Assembly: GCF_001904615.1 (NCBI RefSeq) | Contig: NZ_MRBY01000025.1 | Span: 1-55,125 of the forward strand | Origin: [Limnothrix rosea] IAM M-220 | GTDB lineage: Bacteria; Cyanobacteriota; Cyanobacteriia; Cyanobacteriales; MRBY01 | DNA: 55,125 bases | Reading direction: 5' to 3' | Shown: positions 36,255-44,913 of the stretch, in pieces | How the letters are laid out: the number at the start of each line of letters is the position of its first letter | Position numbering within the stretch: position 1 is the stretch's first letter | Position numbers and translations under genes: made by a program | The notes under the pieces: generated by a model | Databases searched by the model: none | Seen by the model: the letters and a program-made list of their open reading frames with translations, nothing else | Told to the model about the DNA's origin: nothing

Positions 36255-36626
36255 ATTCCTGAGCCACTAAATTTGACGGTAAGTTTGAGAGGCACTTACG
36301 AAGTCGTCGATAATCAATATCAAATTTTTCGCTTAACGGGCTTACTAGATGCCTTTTCCGAGCCTGTTTTTACGTCTGTGATCAAAGAGCGGATTGATGC
36401 GAAACCAAGCACAATTATTTTATCTCTAGCACAAATTGACTTTGTGGATAGCTCCGGCATTGGTGCCCTTGTTCAGCTGGTGAAATACACACAAAATGCT
36501 GGCGGCACTATGCAGGTGGTGACAAATCCTCGTGTTACCCAAACTGTAAAGTTAGTGCGTTTGGAGAAATTCCTCTCCCTCCGCAACTCTATTGATGAGG
36601 CGATCGCCAACCTCAATAAAAAGTGA
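36255..36626 (+). CDS. STAS-domain anti-sigma factor antagonist-like protein, possible ATT start
   Basis: The protein is a single STAS domain of SpoIIAA/RsbV type, with the conserved phosphorylation loop IDFVDSSGIGALVQL containing the target Ser. Such proteins bind partner kinases or anti-sigma factors when unphosphorylated. The start is unusual. The frame contains no ATG or GTG between the upstream stop (TAG 36210) and the fold. The strong ribosome site AGGAGG (36241-36246) stands 8 nt before ATT 36255, while TTG 36273 is too far from it. I therefore propose ATT 36255 (product MPEPLNLTVSLRG), with TTG 36273 as the alternative. It is followed directly by the Mini-III gene. Confidence 0.8.
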   Translation: MPEPLNLTVSLRGTYEVVDNQYQIFRLTGLLDAFSEPVFTSVIKERIDAKPSTIILSLAQIDFVDSSGIGALVQLVKYTQNAGGTMQVVTNPRVTQTVKLVRLEKFLSLRNSIDEAIANLNKK

Positions 36627-37061
36627 TTGTCATATTATTTGGACGCAACAAAGCCCCAATCAAGTTCTTTTTTGTTTACTCCATCAATCTCTGATGAGCA
36701 TCTCAAGCAGTTATCTCCCACAGCATTAGCCTATGTGGGAGATGCTGTTTATGAACTATTTATCCGCTGCCATTACCTCACGCCACCGAATCGGATTCGC
36801 ACCCACCATCAACGGGTGGTCGATGAAGTTAAAGCAGAAACCCAAGCGGCGTATCTCAATATTTGGGAGCCGACATTACAGGCTCTAGAGCTTGATATTG
36901 TCCGGCGCGGCAGGAATACAGCATCGGGCAAACCGAAGCGAGTTAGCATAGACATTTATAAGCGTGCCACTGGCTTTGAAGCTTTAGTCGGTTATTTGTA
37001 TTTAACAAATCAAGAACGCCTCACAGAATTATTGGCACTTTTACCGCTAAAACAACTTTAG
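36627..37061 (+). CDS. mrnC: Mini-ribonuclease III
   Basis: The 144-residue protein is a lone RNase III catalytic domain without a dsRNA-binding domain. Signature segments are LAYVGDAVYELFIR (with the metal-binding Asp), RTHHQRVVDEVKA and ATGFEALVGYLYL. Mini-III trims the ends of 23S rRNA precursors in Bacillus and cyanobacteria. The start is probably TTG 36627, directly after the STAS stop codon, with no in-frame ATG nearby and no good ribosome site, so it likely depends on translational coupling. The next gene, rlmB, also acts on 23S rRNA, as in the known Bacillus gene pair. Confidence 0.9.
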   Translation: MSYYLDATKPQSSSFLFTPSISDEHLKQLSPTALAYVGDAVYELFIRCHYLTPPNRIRTHHQRVVDEVKAETQAAYLNIWEPTLQALELDIVRRGRNTASGKPKRVSIDIYKRATGFEALVGYLYLTNQERLTELLALLPLKQL

Positions 37062-37215
37062 CCTGCTATAGTGAAAAGCCTTTGATTGTTATTTTCCTTT
37101 AGTTCGCCGTCATGCAGTGCGACAGTAAGCATTACGACGGATGTTTTAGAAGGTCTGTTACTCACGATCGCCGCAGATTTTTTTGATTGAGATTTTTTTT
37201 CACCTAGACAAATTC

Positions 37216-38463
37216 ATGAATAAGCCCCATCGTTCGGAGTCCGGAAAAAAGTACGGCAAACCTTCCCCCCATAAAGGCAAGGGAGGCGGAGATCGAAAGC
37301 CGAGCAAACGATACGGAAAATCTGCCTATCGGGATGATCGAGGTGGTCGCCGGGATGAGCGTAGTGATCGTTTTAGCCGGGATGAGCGCTCTGAACGGAG
37401 TGGCGAAAGGCGGGATGGCGATCGCCGTTATGGAAGGGATGACCGTGGCAGAGGTCGGGACGATGAGCGGCGCGGTGGTGGCCGCTTTAATCGAGATAAT
37501 CGTTCCTTTCGTGGTAATGACAACCGTTCCTTTGGCCCGAAAAAACGTCGCTTTGATGGCGATCGCCCCCGCTCAAACCACCGCGAGAAACCCGTTACAA
37601 AACATGGGGATGACAATAGAAAGCCCACCCCTGAAACATCCTCCTACGATGCCCCTCAAAATAACGATGTCACAGCAGAATCCGACACTGCAGACAATGA
37701 TCTTGTTTATGGTCGCCATGCCGTTTTTTCCGTATTAGAAAATGGCCGCACCTTTAATAAGATTTGGGTTACCTCAAAGCTGCGCCACTCCTCTAAATTT
37801 CATACCCTGCTCCAACAGGCGAAAGCCCAAGGCTGTGTCATTGACGAAGTAAATATGACCCGCCTTGACTACCTAACAGAACGAGGCGTTCACCAAGGCA
37901 TTGCAGCACAAGTGGCTCCCCACGAATATATGGAGTTGCCCGACCTGATCGAACAAGCCAAAGCCGCAACAACAGAGCCCGTCATTGTCATTGCCGATGG
38001 TATTACTGATCCCCATAATCTCGGTGCAATTATTCGTACCGCCGAGGCGATCGGTGCCCAAGGGATCGTGATCCCCCAACGTCGCGCAGTGGGGATCACT
38101 TCCACCGTCGTGAAAGTAGCCGCCGGGGCGATCGATCATTTTCCCGTTGCCCGCGTCATTAACCTCAGCCGCGCCCTCGAAGAATTGAAAGAAGCTGGCT
38201 TCTGGATTTATGGCACAGCAGCAGGGAGTAGTAAAACATTACACAATACAAAATTTGATGGCGCTGTAGGGTTAGTTATTGGCTCAGAAGGGCAAGGGTT
38301 GGGTCTCCTTACCCAAAAATGCTGCGATGAGCTGGTGTCTATACCAATGGTCGGCAAAACACCCAGTTTAAATGCCTCCGTTGCAGCGGCGATCGCCCTC
38401 TATGAGATCCATCGCCAAAAGCTGACAAAGCAGACCACCATTAATCTCGCTGATACACCCTAA
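37216..38463 (+). CDS. rlmB: 23S rRNA 2'-O-ribose methyltransferase, RlmB/TrmH family, with long basic extension
   Basis: The C-terminal ~250 residues form a SpoU methyltransferase with an N-terminal substrate-binding part ([17 protein letters not shown]) and the knot motifs [26 protein letters not shown] and [19 protein letters not shown]. It should methylate G2251 (E. coli numbering) of 23S rRNA. The first ~150 residues are an added disordered region rich in Arg, Asp and Gly (repeats such as [19 protein letters not shown] and [17 protein letters not shown]), probably binding RNA. Start ATG 37216 is preferred to TTG 37183. It follows the Mini-III gene by about 155 bp. Confidence 0.9.
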   Translation: MNKPHRSESGKKYGKPSPHKGKGGGDRKPSKRYGKSAYRDDRGGRRDERSDRFSRDERSERSGERRDGDRRYGRDDRGRGRDDERRGGGRFNRDNRSFRGNDNRSFGPKKRRFDGDRPRSNHREKPVTKHGDDNRKPTPETSSYDAPQNNDVTAESDTADNDLVYGRHAVFSVLENGRTFNKIWVTSKLRHSSKFHTLLQQAKAQGCVIDEVNMTRLDYLTERGVHQGIAAQVAPHEYMELPDLIEQAKAATTEPVIVIADGITDPHNLGAIIRTAEAIGAQGIVIPQRRAVGITSTVVKVAAGAIDHFPVARVINLSRALEELKEAGFWIYGTAAGSSKTLHNTKFDGAVGLVIGSEGQGLGLLTQKCCDELVSIPMVGKTPSLNASVAAAIALYEIHRQKLTKQTTINLADTP

Positions 38464-38501
38464 GAAGGTTTTCAAAACGAGAAATAAGTTATATACAAAA
38501 A

Positions 38502-38531
38502 GGAGAATGATCCGTAATCCGGGATTTCTCC
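38502..38531 (+). terminator. Weak hairpin after rlmB
   Basis: GGAGAA…TTCTCC with an inner ATCC/GGAT pairing and a 2-nt bulge form a hairpin about 40 bp after the rlmB stop. There is no T run, so it may be a weak terminator or an RNA stabiliser. Confidence 0.3.
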
Positions 38532-38597
38532 CTATTCCGTAAAATAACCACCAAAAGCATTTTTTCAGAGTAGATTACTCACCACTCAAGGGAAAAT

Positions 38598-38867
38598 ATG
38601 AAAGAACTTTTAACTACACTCTTAGATATCGTCGGCCTTGCTTACTGGCTAGAAATTACGACAGAACAACCAGAATGCACCTACTACTTTGGTCCCTTCG
38701 CTAGTCGAGAAGAGGCCGTTTCTGCCCAGTCAGGCTACCTAGAAGATTTAGCCAACGAAGGTGCAGAAAATATTCGAGTTAACCTCAAACGTTGCTCTAC
38801 TCCCAAAGAATTGACTATTTTTGATGACGGCACAGTAAAAAAAAATCTAGTCCCGGCGTTTAGCTAA
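38598..38867 (+). CDS. DUF1816 domain protein
   Basis: This 89-residue cyanobacterial protein has the DUF1816 pattern: an N-terminal helix (LLTTLLDIVGLAYWLEI) and then TYYFGPFASREEAVSAQSGY with IRVNLKRCSTPKELT. The fold resembles the small beta-alpha domains of phycobilisome linkers, but no function is proven. An AGGG lies 7 bp before the ATG. Monocistronic, followed by a possible terminator. Confidence 0.85.
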   Translation: MKELLTTLLDIVGLAYWLEITTEQPECTYYFGPFASREEAVSAQSGYLEDLANEGAENIRVNLKRCSTPKELTIFDDGTVKKNLVPAFS

Positions 38868-38914
38868 AATAGGCGTTCAAAACCAAGAATTCTTACTCAA
38901 ATTTTGTGATGTCG

Positions 38915-38941
38915 GTTTCCTGAAACTCGTTTTTAGGAAAC
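38915..38941 (+). terminator. Possible terminator after the DUF1816 gene
   Basis: GTTTCCT and AGGAAAC make a 7-bp stem with a 13-nt loop, followed by TTTTG. It lies about 48 bp after the stop codon. Confidence 0.4.
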
Positions 38942-39136
38942 TTTTGTGTGTTGATCCATGGGAAATCTTATTGTTTAAACGGTTGAAATTATGTTTTGTA
39001 TCAATGCCGGTTCGTCATCCCAAAGCAATATAGTTATTTGATAACGTTGGCAGGAGAATCATTGACCAGTAAGGCGTTGTGCTATCTTCTTATGGGACAA
39101 TAACTAATTCGCAAAGAGCGTTTGAGGCAAAGAAGC

Positions 39137-40024
39137 GTGTCGTTAAATTTTCAATCTATCATCGCCACATTAAATCAGTTTTGGAGCGATCGCGGCTGTC
39201 TCATCGCCCAGCCCTACGACACAGAAAAAGGGGCAGGCACCATGAGTCACCATACATTTTTGCGGGCGATCGGACCGGAGCCTTGGTCTGTCGCCTATGT
39301 TGAGCCCTGTCGCCGCCCTACCGATGGACGCTACGGCGAAAATCCAAATCGCGTCCAGCATTATTATCAGTATCAAGTCATCATCAAACCATCACCGGAT
39401 AATATTCAAGAGATTTATATTGAGTCCCTGAAGGCGCTGGGGATCCATCCTGAGGATCATGACATTCGCTTTGTCGAGGACAACTGGGAATCGCCAACTC
39501 TCGGCGCATGGGGTGTGGGCTGGGAAGTTTGGCTGGATGGTATGGAAATTACGCAATTCACCTATTTTCAGCAGTGTGGCGGTATTGACTGCCGTCCTGT
39601 TTGTATTGAGATTACCTATGGTTTAGAGCGTTTGGCGATGTATCTGCAAGAGGTGGATGCCATCACAAAAATTCGCTGGAATGACACCACAAATTACGGT
39701 GATATTTTCCTCCAAAGTGAGATTGAGCAATGTACTTACAATTTTGAAGCGTCTAATCCAGATTTACTGTTTAAGTTGTTTGCATTGTATGAGGAGGAAG
39801 CCCAGCAGTTGATTGAGAAAGAGCTGGTGATGCCTGCTTTGGATTATGTTTTGAAATGCTCTCATTCGTTTAATTTGCTGGATGCTCGTGGTGTGATTGC
39901 GGTGGCGGAGCGCACGCGTTATATCGGTCGTATTCGGAATATGGCGCGGCAGGTGGCTCATCTTTATCTTGCGCAGCGGGAAGAGTTGGGTTTTCCCCTC
40001 GCTCCGGAGGCGATCGCCAAATAG
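39137..40024 (+). CDS. glyQ: Glycyl-tRNA synthetase alpha subunit
   Basis: The 295-residue protein matches the alpha chain of the alpha2-beta2 glycyl-tRNA synthetase: [74 protein letters not shown] and the class II motif region [13 protein letters not shown]. It activates glycine and charges tRNA-Gly with GlyS, which is not in the window. GTG 39137 is preferred to TTG 39122, since a TGAGG site lies about 10 nt before it and MSLNFQSI is the family N-terminus. Confidence 0.93.
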   Translation: MSLNFQSIIATLNQFWSDRGCLIAQPYDTEKGAGTMSHHTFLRAIGPEPWSVAYVEPCRRPTDGRYGENPNRVQHYYQYQVIIKPSPDNIQEIYIESLKALGIHPEDHDIRFVEDNWESPTLGAWGVGWEVWLDGMEITQFTYFQQCGGIDCRPVCIEITYGLERLAMYLQEVDAITKIRWNDTTNYGDIFLQSEIEQCTYNFEASNPDLLFKLFALYEEEAQQLIEKELVMPALDYVLKCSHSFNLLDARGVIAVAERTRYIGRIRNMARQVAHLYLAQREELGFPLAPEAIAK

Positions 40025-40088
40025 TTTAAGACAGTAAAAGCTTTTAAGCTGAAACTCTAAGAATTTCCGGACTGATAGGAGAATGACA

Positions 40089-40958
40089 ATGAGTGGTTTC
40101 TGGCAAGATATTGCGAGCCATATTACAGCTGTGACGGGCCATAAATTTGAGCTGGAAACTCAAGGTTCTGTTGGTGGTGGCTGTATTAATGAGGGTTACA
40201 AAATTACGGGGCTTGGTCAACAATATTTTGTCAAACTCAATCGTCCGAATCAATCGGAAATGTTTGCAGCTGAAGCTCTCGGTTTACAGCAGATGAAGGC
40301 GACGGATAGTATTCTCGTGCCTCAACCGATTTGTTGGGGGGAAACCCAAAGTAATAGCTATATCGTTTTAGAGTGGTTAGAGCTGGGTTCTGGTGGGGCG
40401 AGTGCTTGGCAGGAGATGGGACGAAAACTGGCGGCCATGCACAGGGCTGGTGGCTCGGAGCAGTTTGGCTGGGATCGCAATAACACTATTGGCTCAACGC
40501 CGCAAATTAATACTTGGTGTGATGATTGGGCGGAGTTTTGGGCTGAAACTCGCATTGGCTATCAGCTGCGTTTGGCAAATCGTCGGGGGGGTGGCTTTCC
40601 GGATGCGAAACTGGTGATGGCTAGGATTCGGGATATTCTTCAGGATGTTATGCCTCAACCGGCTTTAGTGCATGGGGATTTGTGGTCTGGGAATGCGGCG
40701 ATCGCCGCCGATGGTACACCAGTGATTTTTGATCCGGCAGCCTATTACGGAGATCGAGAAGTTGATATTGCGATGACCGAATTATTTGGGGGATTTCCGC
40801 CTAGTTTTTATCAGGGCTACAACGAAGTTTGGCCATTGGACGCTGGCTACGGCGATCGCAAAGATTTGTACAATCTTTACCACGTGCTGAATCACTTTAA
40901 TTTGTTTGGTGGTGGCTATGGCTCCCAAGCAAAACGGATTATTCAGCGGTTGATGTAA
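40089..40958 (+). CDS. Fructosamine kinase family protein
   Basis: The 289-residue protein has the FN3K-type kinase fold: GGGCINEGYKI, YFVKLN (ATP-binding Lys), VLEWLEL hinge, catalytic HGDLWSGN and metal-binding FDPAAYYGDREVDIAM. These enzymes phosphorylate protein-bound ketoamines (ribulosamines, fructosamines) so that they fall off, a protein-deglycation repair. ATG 40089 has an AGGAG site 7 nt upstream; ATG 40083 is too close to it. The 3' end overlaps the convergent glycosyltransferase gene by 20 bp. Confidence 0.9.
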   Translation: MSGFWQDIASHITAVTGHKFELETQGSVGGGCINEGYKITGLGQQYFVKLNRPNQSEMFAAEALGLQQMKATDSILVPQPICWGETQSNSYIVLEWLELGSGGASAWQEMGRKLAAMHRAGGSEQFGWDRNNTIGSTPQINTWCDDWAEFWAETRIGYQLRLANRRGGGFPDAKLVMARIRDILQDVMPQPALVHGDLWSGNAAIAADGTPVIFDPAAYYGDREVDIAMTELFGGFPPSFYQGYNEVWPLDAGYGDRKDLYNLYHVLNHFNLFGGGYGSQAKRIIQRLM

Positions 40959-41568
40959 CCTTTGCAGCTTTCACTTTTTCCCAAATCGCTAAGTCTTCGG
41001 GATAGTCAATATCATTTAAAGGGCGCAAAATTTTAGTAGAAAGATTTAGTTTTGCTGTGCGCCGCAAAGTTTCCGTCAAAACAGTATCGATGCCCCATGC
41101 CATATCTTGAAATAATTCTGGGATCAGTTGTTGTAAACCAATGAGATAGTAGCCACCGTCAGTCGCTTCTCCCAACACGACATCATGTTGCTCTAATGCC
41201 ACAAATGCTTCCTCTAAAATTTCGGCTGTAATTTCTGGGCAGTCGATGCCAATCACTACAGTGCGTTGATAATCATTTTTTTTGCTCTGTTGAATCGAGT
41301 GGATCAGGCGATCGCCTAAACCCTTTCCTCGTTGAAGTTTAAACCGCCAATGCTCCCCAAGCCAAGCTTGCATTTGCAGCAAACCTCCCCCCGAAAAATA
41401 AATCGTGACATCTGCGGTTAAGCCAGAAACTTGCTCTAAAGTGTGCTCCGTCAGCTGTTTTTGTAGCGCCGCTGCCCCTGCTGCTCCTAAGGCTGGAATT
41501 AGCCGCGTTTTCGTTGTGCCGGGAATCGGGTAACGCGTGAAAATAATCAGGTGATTAGGGTGGGTCAT
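40939..41568 (-). CDS. TIGR04282 family (arsenosugar-type) glycosyltransferase
   Basis: The 209-residue protein has a GT-A fold with LIIFTRYPIPGTTKTRLIP at the N-terminus, GLGDRLIHSIQQ, VVIGIDCPEI with the nucleotide-binding Asp, and ATDGGYYLIGL. This is the TIGR04282 pattern, described from arsenosugar biosynthesis clusters; many members lie outside such clusters, as here, so the acceptor may differ. It overlaps the fructosamine kinase gene tail-to-tail by 20 bp, so the two transcripts would be complementary at their ends. Confidence 0.85.
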   Translation of the reverse strand: MTHPNHLIIFTRYPIPGTTKTRLIPALGAAGAAALQKQLTEHTLEQVSGLTADVTIYFSGGGLLQMQAWLGEHWRFKLQRGKGLGDRLIHSIQQSKKNDYQRTVVIGIDCPEITAEILEEAFVALEQHDVVLGEATDGGYYLIGLQQLIPELFQDMAWGIDTVLTETLRRTAKLNLSTKILRPLNDIDYPEDLAIWEKVKAAKVTSTAE

Positions 41569-42066
41569 AATTGCTTGAAATAGATGCTAGAAAATGGTGA
41601 GTTTACATATTTATCGACTATATCGCCCTCCCATCATGATCGATGACAATAGACCCTCCACCTGTCGAGTAGATTGATTAACATCACCCAAAACTTAGTT
41701 GATTTTTAAGTTCTATTTTTTAGGTTGCATTTATTGATCTTAACGACGACCTCCTAGGGAAAGTTTAGAAAAACGACTAAAACATCAAAAAAGTAAACCT
41801 TCCTCTTCTATCGGTAATCCACAAAAGGTAATTTATTCAAATAAAAATCACTTTAACTCATTATCTTTTTTGTTTTTTGTCTGTCATAAAAGCTTACCAG
41901 TCAAAGCAGTTCTTAAAAGGTACTAGCACTAATAGAACAAAGTCGATAAAAAAATCTCAAAATTGTAAATGAGTAATGCACATTATTGATTTTTATTGCC
42001 AAAGAAACAGAATAAAAGATGCTTGATTATTGTGAAAGGAGACTTTTATAGGCATATCCAATATCA
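41569..42066. other. Intergenic region between divergent genes
   Basis: This ~500-bp A+T-rich stretch separates the divergent TIGR04282 and MscS genes. I see no ORF, RNA gene or HIP1 site in it. AAAGGAG at 42036-42042 looks like a ribosome site but is ~25 nt from the MscS ATG, and an in-frame TAG at 42049 rules out an earlier start. Confidence 0.5.
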
Positions 42067-42906
42067 ATGTTTTTTTCTCAAGTTCCCGTTGATACCTCCC
42101 AAATTTCGGGTATTGTCAGCACTTTACAAACACAGTTAACAGGGCTTGCTTTAAAGCTGGGTGGCGCAATCCTGCTTTGGCTCGTCGCAAGTTGGCTAAT
42201 TCGCAAATCTACAGGTTTGCTATCTCGTCTCCTCCAACGCCAACAAATTGATGCAACCCTCATTCGCTATCTCGTCAACTTCATTGGGGTAATGCTCAAT
42301 GTTGTTTTAGTTGTTGCGATTTTGGGATATTTTGGCATCGAAACGACATCTTTTGCGGCTTTATTAGCGGCAGCTGGTATTGCCATTGGTGCAGCATGGA
42401 GCGGTCTACTCGCGAACTTTGCGGCGGGTGTCTTCTTGATCCTGTTTCGTCCTTTTGCTGTGGGAGATTTTATCGAAGCTGGTGGGGTTATCGGTACGGT
42501 TAAGGAGATTGGTCTCTTCGTGACGGCGATCGATACGATGGATAATGTGCGCACCATTGTCGGCAACAATACTATTTTTGCTGGCAATATTCAAAACTTC
42601 TCGGCGAATCCCTATCGGCGTGTTGATCTTGTGGCACAACTGAATCATAGTGTTGCTCCTGATCAGGCGATCGCCCTCCTTCAGGAAAACCTCGCTAAGA
42701 TTCCGAATATCATGCAAGATCCTGCCCCTGATGTAGAGATTTTAGAGTTTAACCTTGCGGGGCCAGTGTTAGCGGTGAGACCCTATTGCAATAATGATCA
42801 TTACTGGCAAGTTTATTTTGATACCAACAAAGTGATTCGTGAATCCTTCGGAGAAGCTGGTTATCCGACACCAGAAAATCACTATGCTCTACGGCAGGTT
42901 TCTTAG
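42067..42906 (+). CDS. Small-conductance mechanosensitive channel (MscS family)
   Basis: The 279-residue protein has three hydrophobic segments, the last being the glycine/alanine pore helix (FAALLAAAGIAIGAAWSGLLANFAAG), then the beta domain (VGDFIEAGGVIGTVKEIGLFVTAIDTMDNVRTIVGNN, given here only as landmarks) and an alpha/beta C-terminal vestibule. This is the minimal MscS layout. It opens under membrane tension and releases osmolytes on hypo-osmotic shock. ATG 42067 is the only possible start. Confidence 0.9.
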   Translation: MFFSQVPVDTSQISGIVSTLQTQLTGLALKLGGAILLWLVASWLIRKSTGLLSRLLQRQQIDATLIRYLVNFIGVMLNVVLVVAILGYFGIETTSFAALLAAAGIAIGAAWSGLLANFAAGVFLILFRPFAVGDFIEAGGVIGTVKEIGLFVTAIDTMDNVRTIVGNNTIFAGNIQNFSANPYRRVDLVAQLNHSVAPDQAIALLQENLAKIPNIMQDPAPDVEILEFNLAGPVLAVRPYCNNDHYWQVYFDTNKVIRESFGEAGYPTPENHYALRQVS

Positions 42907-43062
42907 TTTCTAAACTGACTTTGAATCGTTTTGCTAATAGTCTTCTCTTCAATTTTGAGGGGAAGATTTTTTATGGGTTAATACTTTGCTGGCATGCAAA
43001 ATTAAAGTATGTTCAAAGCTATCAAAGTTAAGACGTTAGATAAACTTTAAAGCCTTATCCTA

Positions 43063-43088
43063 TAGGGGTTTAACATGTTAAACCCCTA
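43063..43088. terminator. 26-bp perfect palindrome between convergent genes
   Basis: The arms TAGGGGTTTAACA and their exact complement meet with no mismatch. It would fold to a strong hairpin, about 155 bp after MscS and 80 bp after the TsaB stop on the other strand. Only ATTTTG follows, so it may be a two-way terminator or a dispersed palindromic repeat. Confidence 0.5.
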
Positions 43089-43167
43089 CTAATTTTGCTG
43101 ACCATGACTATATCAATATTTTTATGGCTACTCGTTATTAATATTGATCTAAATCATTTCATTCGAT

Positions 43168-43812
43168 TCAGCGAGCTTTAGTTTTATGAACAGGATGCTG
43201 GCCATAGAAAGGGGTGACTTTTCCCCAGGGTGAATCTGGATTTTGTTGCCACTGGAGATACGCTAAATCTAAAACATCTACAACTGTTATTCCTAAATCA
43301 TCGGGCGATCGCCCAACCATAGCCTTTTCTTCCAATGCCAATTTTTCAAACGTTTCTGGCAAAAATAATTGGTCTTCGACAACTGTTGTCACGCCTTCAC
43401 TCGTGATTCGATAAATTGCCCCAAAAACTTCGCCACGACGGGCAGGTAAAGAAATTGCGACTTTTTGATTTGTTTCTGTTGAGCATAAATGCCAGGCGAT
43501 CGCCGCCAACGTTGAAATACCGTAAAGGGGTAAATTAAGCTGTTGCGCCAAAGTTCTCGCAACGACAACACCGATTCTGGTGCTGGTAAAACCACCGGGG
43601 CCTTTCGCAACGGCAAGGAATTTGAGGCTCTCCCAAGAATGATCTGCCATAAAATTTTGCAGATAGCTATGGAGCTCTGATGACAGGGCACGTCCTAAAT
43701 CCCACACCTGAGAATGGCGATCGCCCGTTTCAAGATTGAGACTCGCAAAACCCAATTGCGGTGTTGTCGTATGAAACGCTAAACCCAATTGACTAGAATT
43801 AGCAGTGACCAT
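43168..43812 (-). CDS. tsaB: tRNA threonylcarbamoyladenosine biosynthesis protein TsaB
   Basis: The 214-residue ASKHA-fold protein has LGLAFHTTTPQLGFASL, HSYLQNFM, the family hallmark VAKGPGGFTSTRIGVVVARTL (landmark only) and the glycoprotease-like ISLPARRGEVFGAIY. TsaB scaffolds TsaD and TsaE in making t6A at position 37 of ANN-decoding tRNAs. The frame opens at 43845, but ATG 43812 (MVTANSSQLGLAF) is the likely start. Confidence 0.9.
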   Translation of the reverse strand: MVTANSSQLGLAFHTTTPQLGFASLNLETGDRHSQVWDLGRALSSELHSYLQNFMADHSWESLKFLAVAKGPGGFTSTRIGVVVARTLAQQLNLPLYGISTLAAIAWHLCSTETNQKVAISLPARRGEVFGAIYRITSEGVTTVVEDQLFLPETFEKLALEEKAMVGRSPDDLGITVVDVLDLAYLQWQQNPDSPWGKVTPFYGQHPVHKTKAR

Positions 43813-44037
43813 ATGTGAGCAGCTTAAAAAAAATTGGTGTGGCAAAGCGACCTTTAGAATAATCTCAAATGAGTAATTTCGCCTCCTTGCCTTTGGCTTT
43901 TACTAGACTTCGCAGTTGTCTCACCCTAGGATAATCAATCACCATTGACCTTTCCCGCCTTGTACATCAACGAAATAAAGCTTGATTAGTGTAGAATTAA
44001 AAATGCTGTCTTTATATGAAAACTTTAAAATAATTTC

Positions 44038-44340
44038 ATGGCAAAGAAATCAATGATTGAGCGCGATAAGAAGCGTGCTCGCACAGTCGCCAAATATGCG
44101 GCAAAGCGCACGGCTCTTAAAGAAGCTTTTAAAAATGCAGAAGATCCGATGCAGAAGCTCGAGATTCACCGCAAGATTCAAAATCTTCCCCGCGATAGTT
44201 CCCCGACCCGCATGCGTAACCGTTGTCAGGTTACTGGTCGCCCCAGAAGTTATTACCGTGACTTTGGCCTCTGCCGTAACGTTCTTCGTGATTGGGCACA
44301 CCAAGGTCTACTTCCCGGCGTAGTCAAATCTAGCTGGTAG
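44038..44340 (+). CDS. rpsN: 30S ribosomal protein S14
   Basis: The 100-residue basic protein is the long, zinc-free S14 form: [17 protein letters not shown] at the N-terminus and [20 protein letters not shown] with [10 protein letters not shown] at the end. It binds the 16S rRNA 3' domain in the small-subunit head. As usual in cyanobacteria it stands outside the large ribosomal operons. A strong terminator follows. Confidence 0.97.
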   Translation: MAKKSMIERDKKRARTVAKYAAKRTALKEAFKNAEDPMQKLEIHRKIQNLPRDSSPTRMRNRCQVTGRPRSYYRDFGLCRNVLRDWAHQGLLPGVVKSSW

Positions 44341-44396
44341 TCTTGCGCTAACTATAATTCTTATTTTTTATTTTTAACCGTATTGCGTCATCGGTG

Positions 44397-44425
44397 GGTG
44401 GAACTAGAGAGTTTCACCTTTTTTA
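44397..44425 (+). terminator. Intrinsic terminator after rpsN
   Basis: GGTGGAACT-agag-AGTTTCACC forms a 9-bp stem (one G-U pair) with a 4-nt loop followed directly by six T and then ATTTT. It is the clearest terminator in the window. Confidence 0.85.
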
Positions 44426-44586
44426 TTTTCTATCTATAGGAATTTTGCCTAGGACGGAAAATTTCGGGCATGATTTATCTAGGGGCGACAAAGTCATCGT
44501 TATCTTGCTTTGTTGCCAAACTTTGAGATGCCATTCCGTTACACTGTGAAAGATTGCAATTGCACATAAAAGATTAGGCGATCGCC

Positions 44587-44838
44587 ATGACAGAGGATTC
44601 CAACAAGGAACAATTTATTTATCCGAAGGAAAGCTATCGCGGTGAGTTTAAGCTTGAGCATGTGGCTTTTAATGCCAATTTGCAAGAGTTTGCAAAGAAA
44701 GTAAATATTATTTGCAACCTTGAAACAAACGGTAAAATCACATCCAATGATGCTTACCAAAGGATTAAAGAACTCTGGCGACAGCTAAAAAGTAGTCGCA
44801 AAACTCTCAAGGTGCCAGACCAAGAAGATTTAGATTAG
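44587..44838 (+). CDS. Small conserved cyanobacterial protein of unknown function
   Basis: The 83-residue product is polar and mostly helical (NLQEFAKKVNIICNLE, SNDAYQRIKELWRQLKSSRK), with no signal or membrane segment. It resembles small proteins seen in many cyanobacteria (possibly DUF7219), but I cannot confirm the family and no function is suggested. The HIP1 octamer abuts the ATG (GGCGATCGCC directly before it), and no Shine-Dalgarno site is present. Confidence 0.65.
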   Translation: MTEDSNKEQFIYPKESYRGEFKLEHVAFNANLQEFAKKVNIICNLETNGKITSNDAYQRIKELWRQLKSSRKTLKVPDQEDLD

Positions 44839-44913
44839 TACTTGTACAAATAGATTTTCTAGGGCTTCTTGATCCTGCGGCGATCGCCTGATGGGCGGGT
44901 AATTTTTTGGACT

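Noticed and set aside
39001-39040. tRNA-like GGTTCG in the gap before glyQ
   Set aside because: Only the T-loop-like bases are present; no acceptor or anticodon stem can be paired around them.
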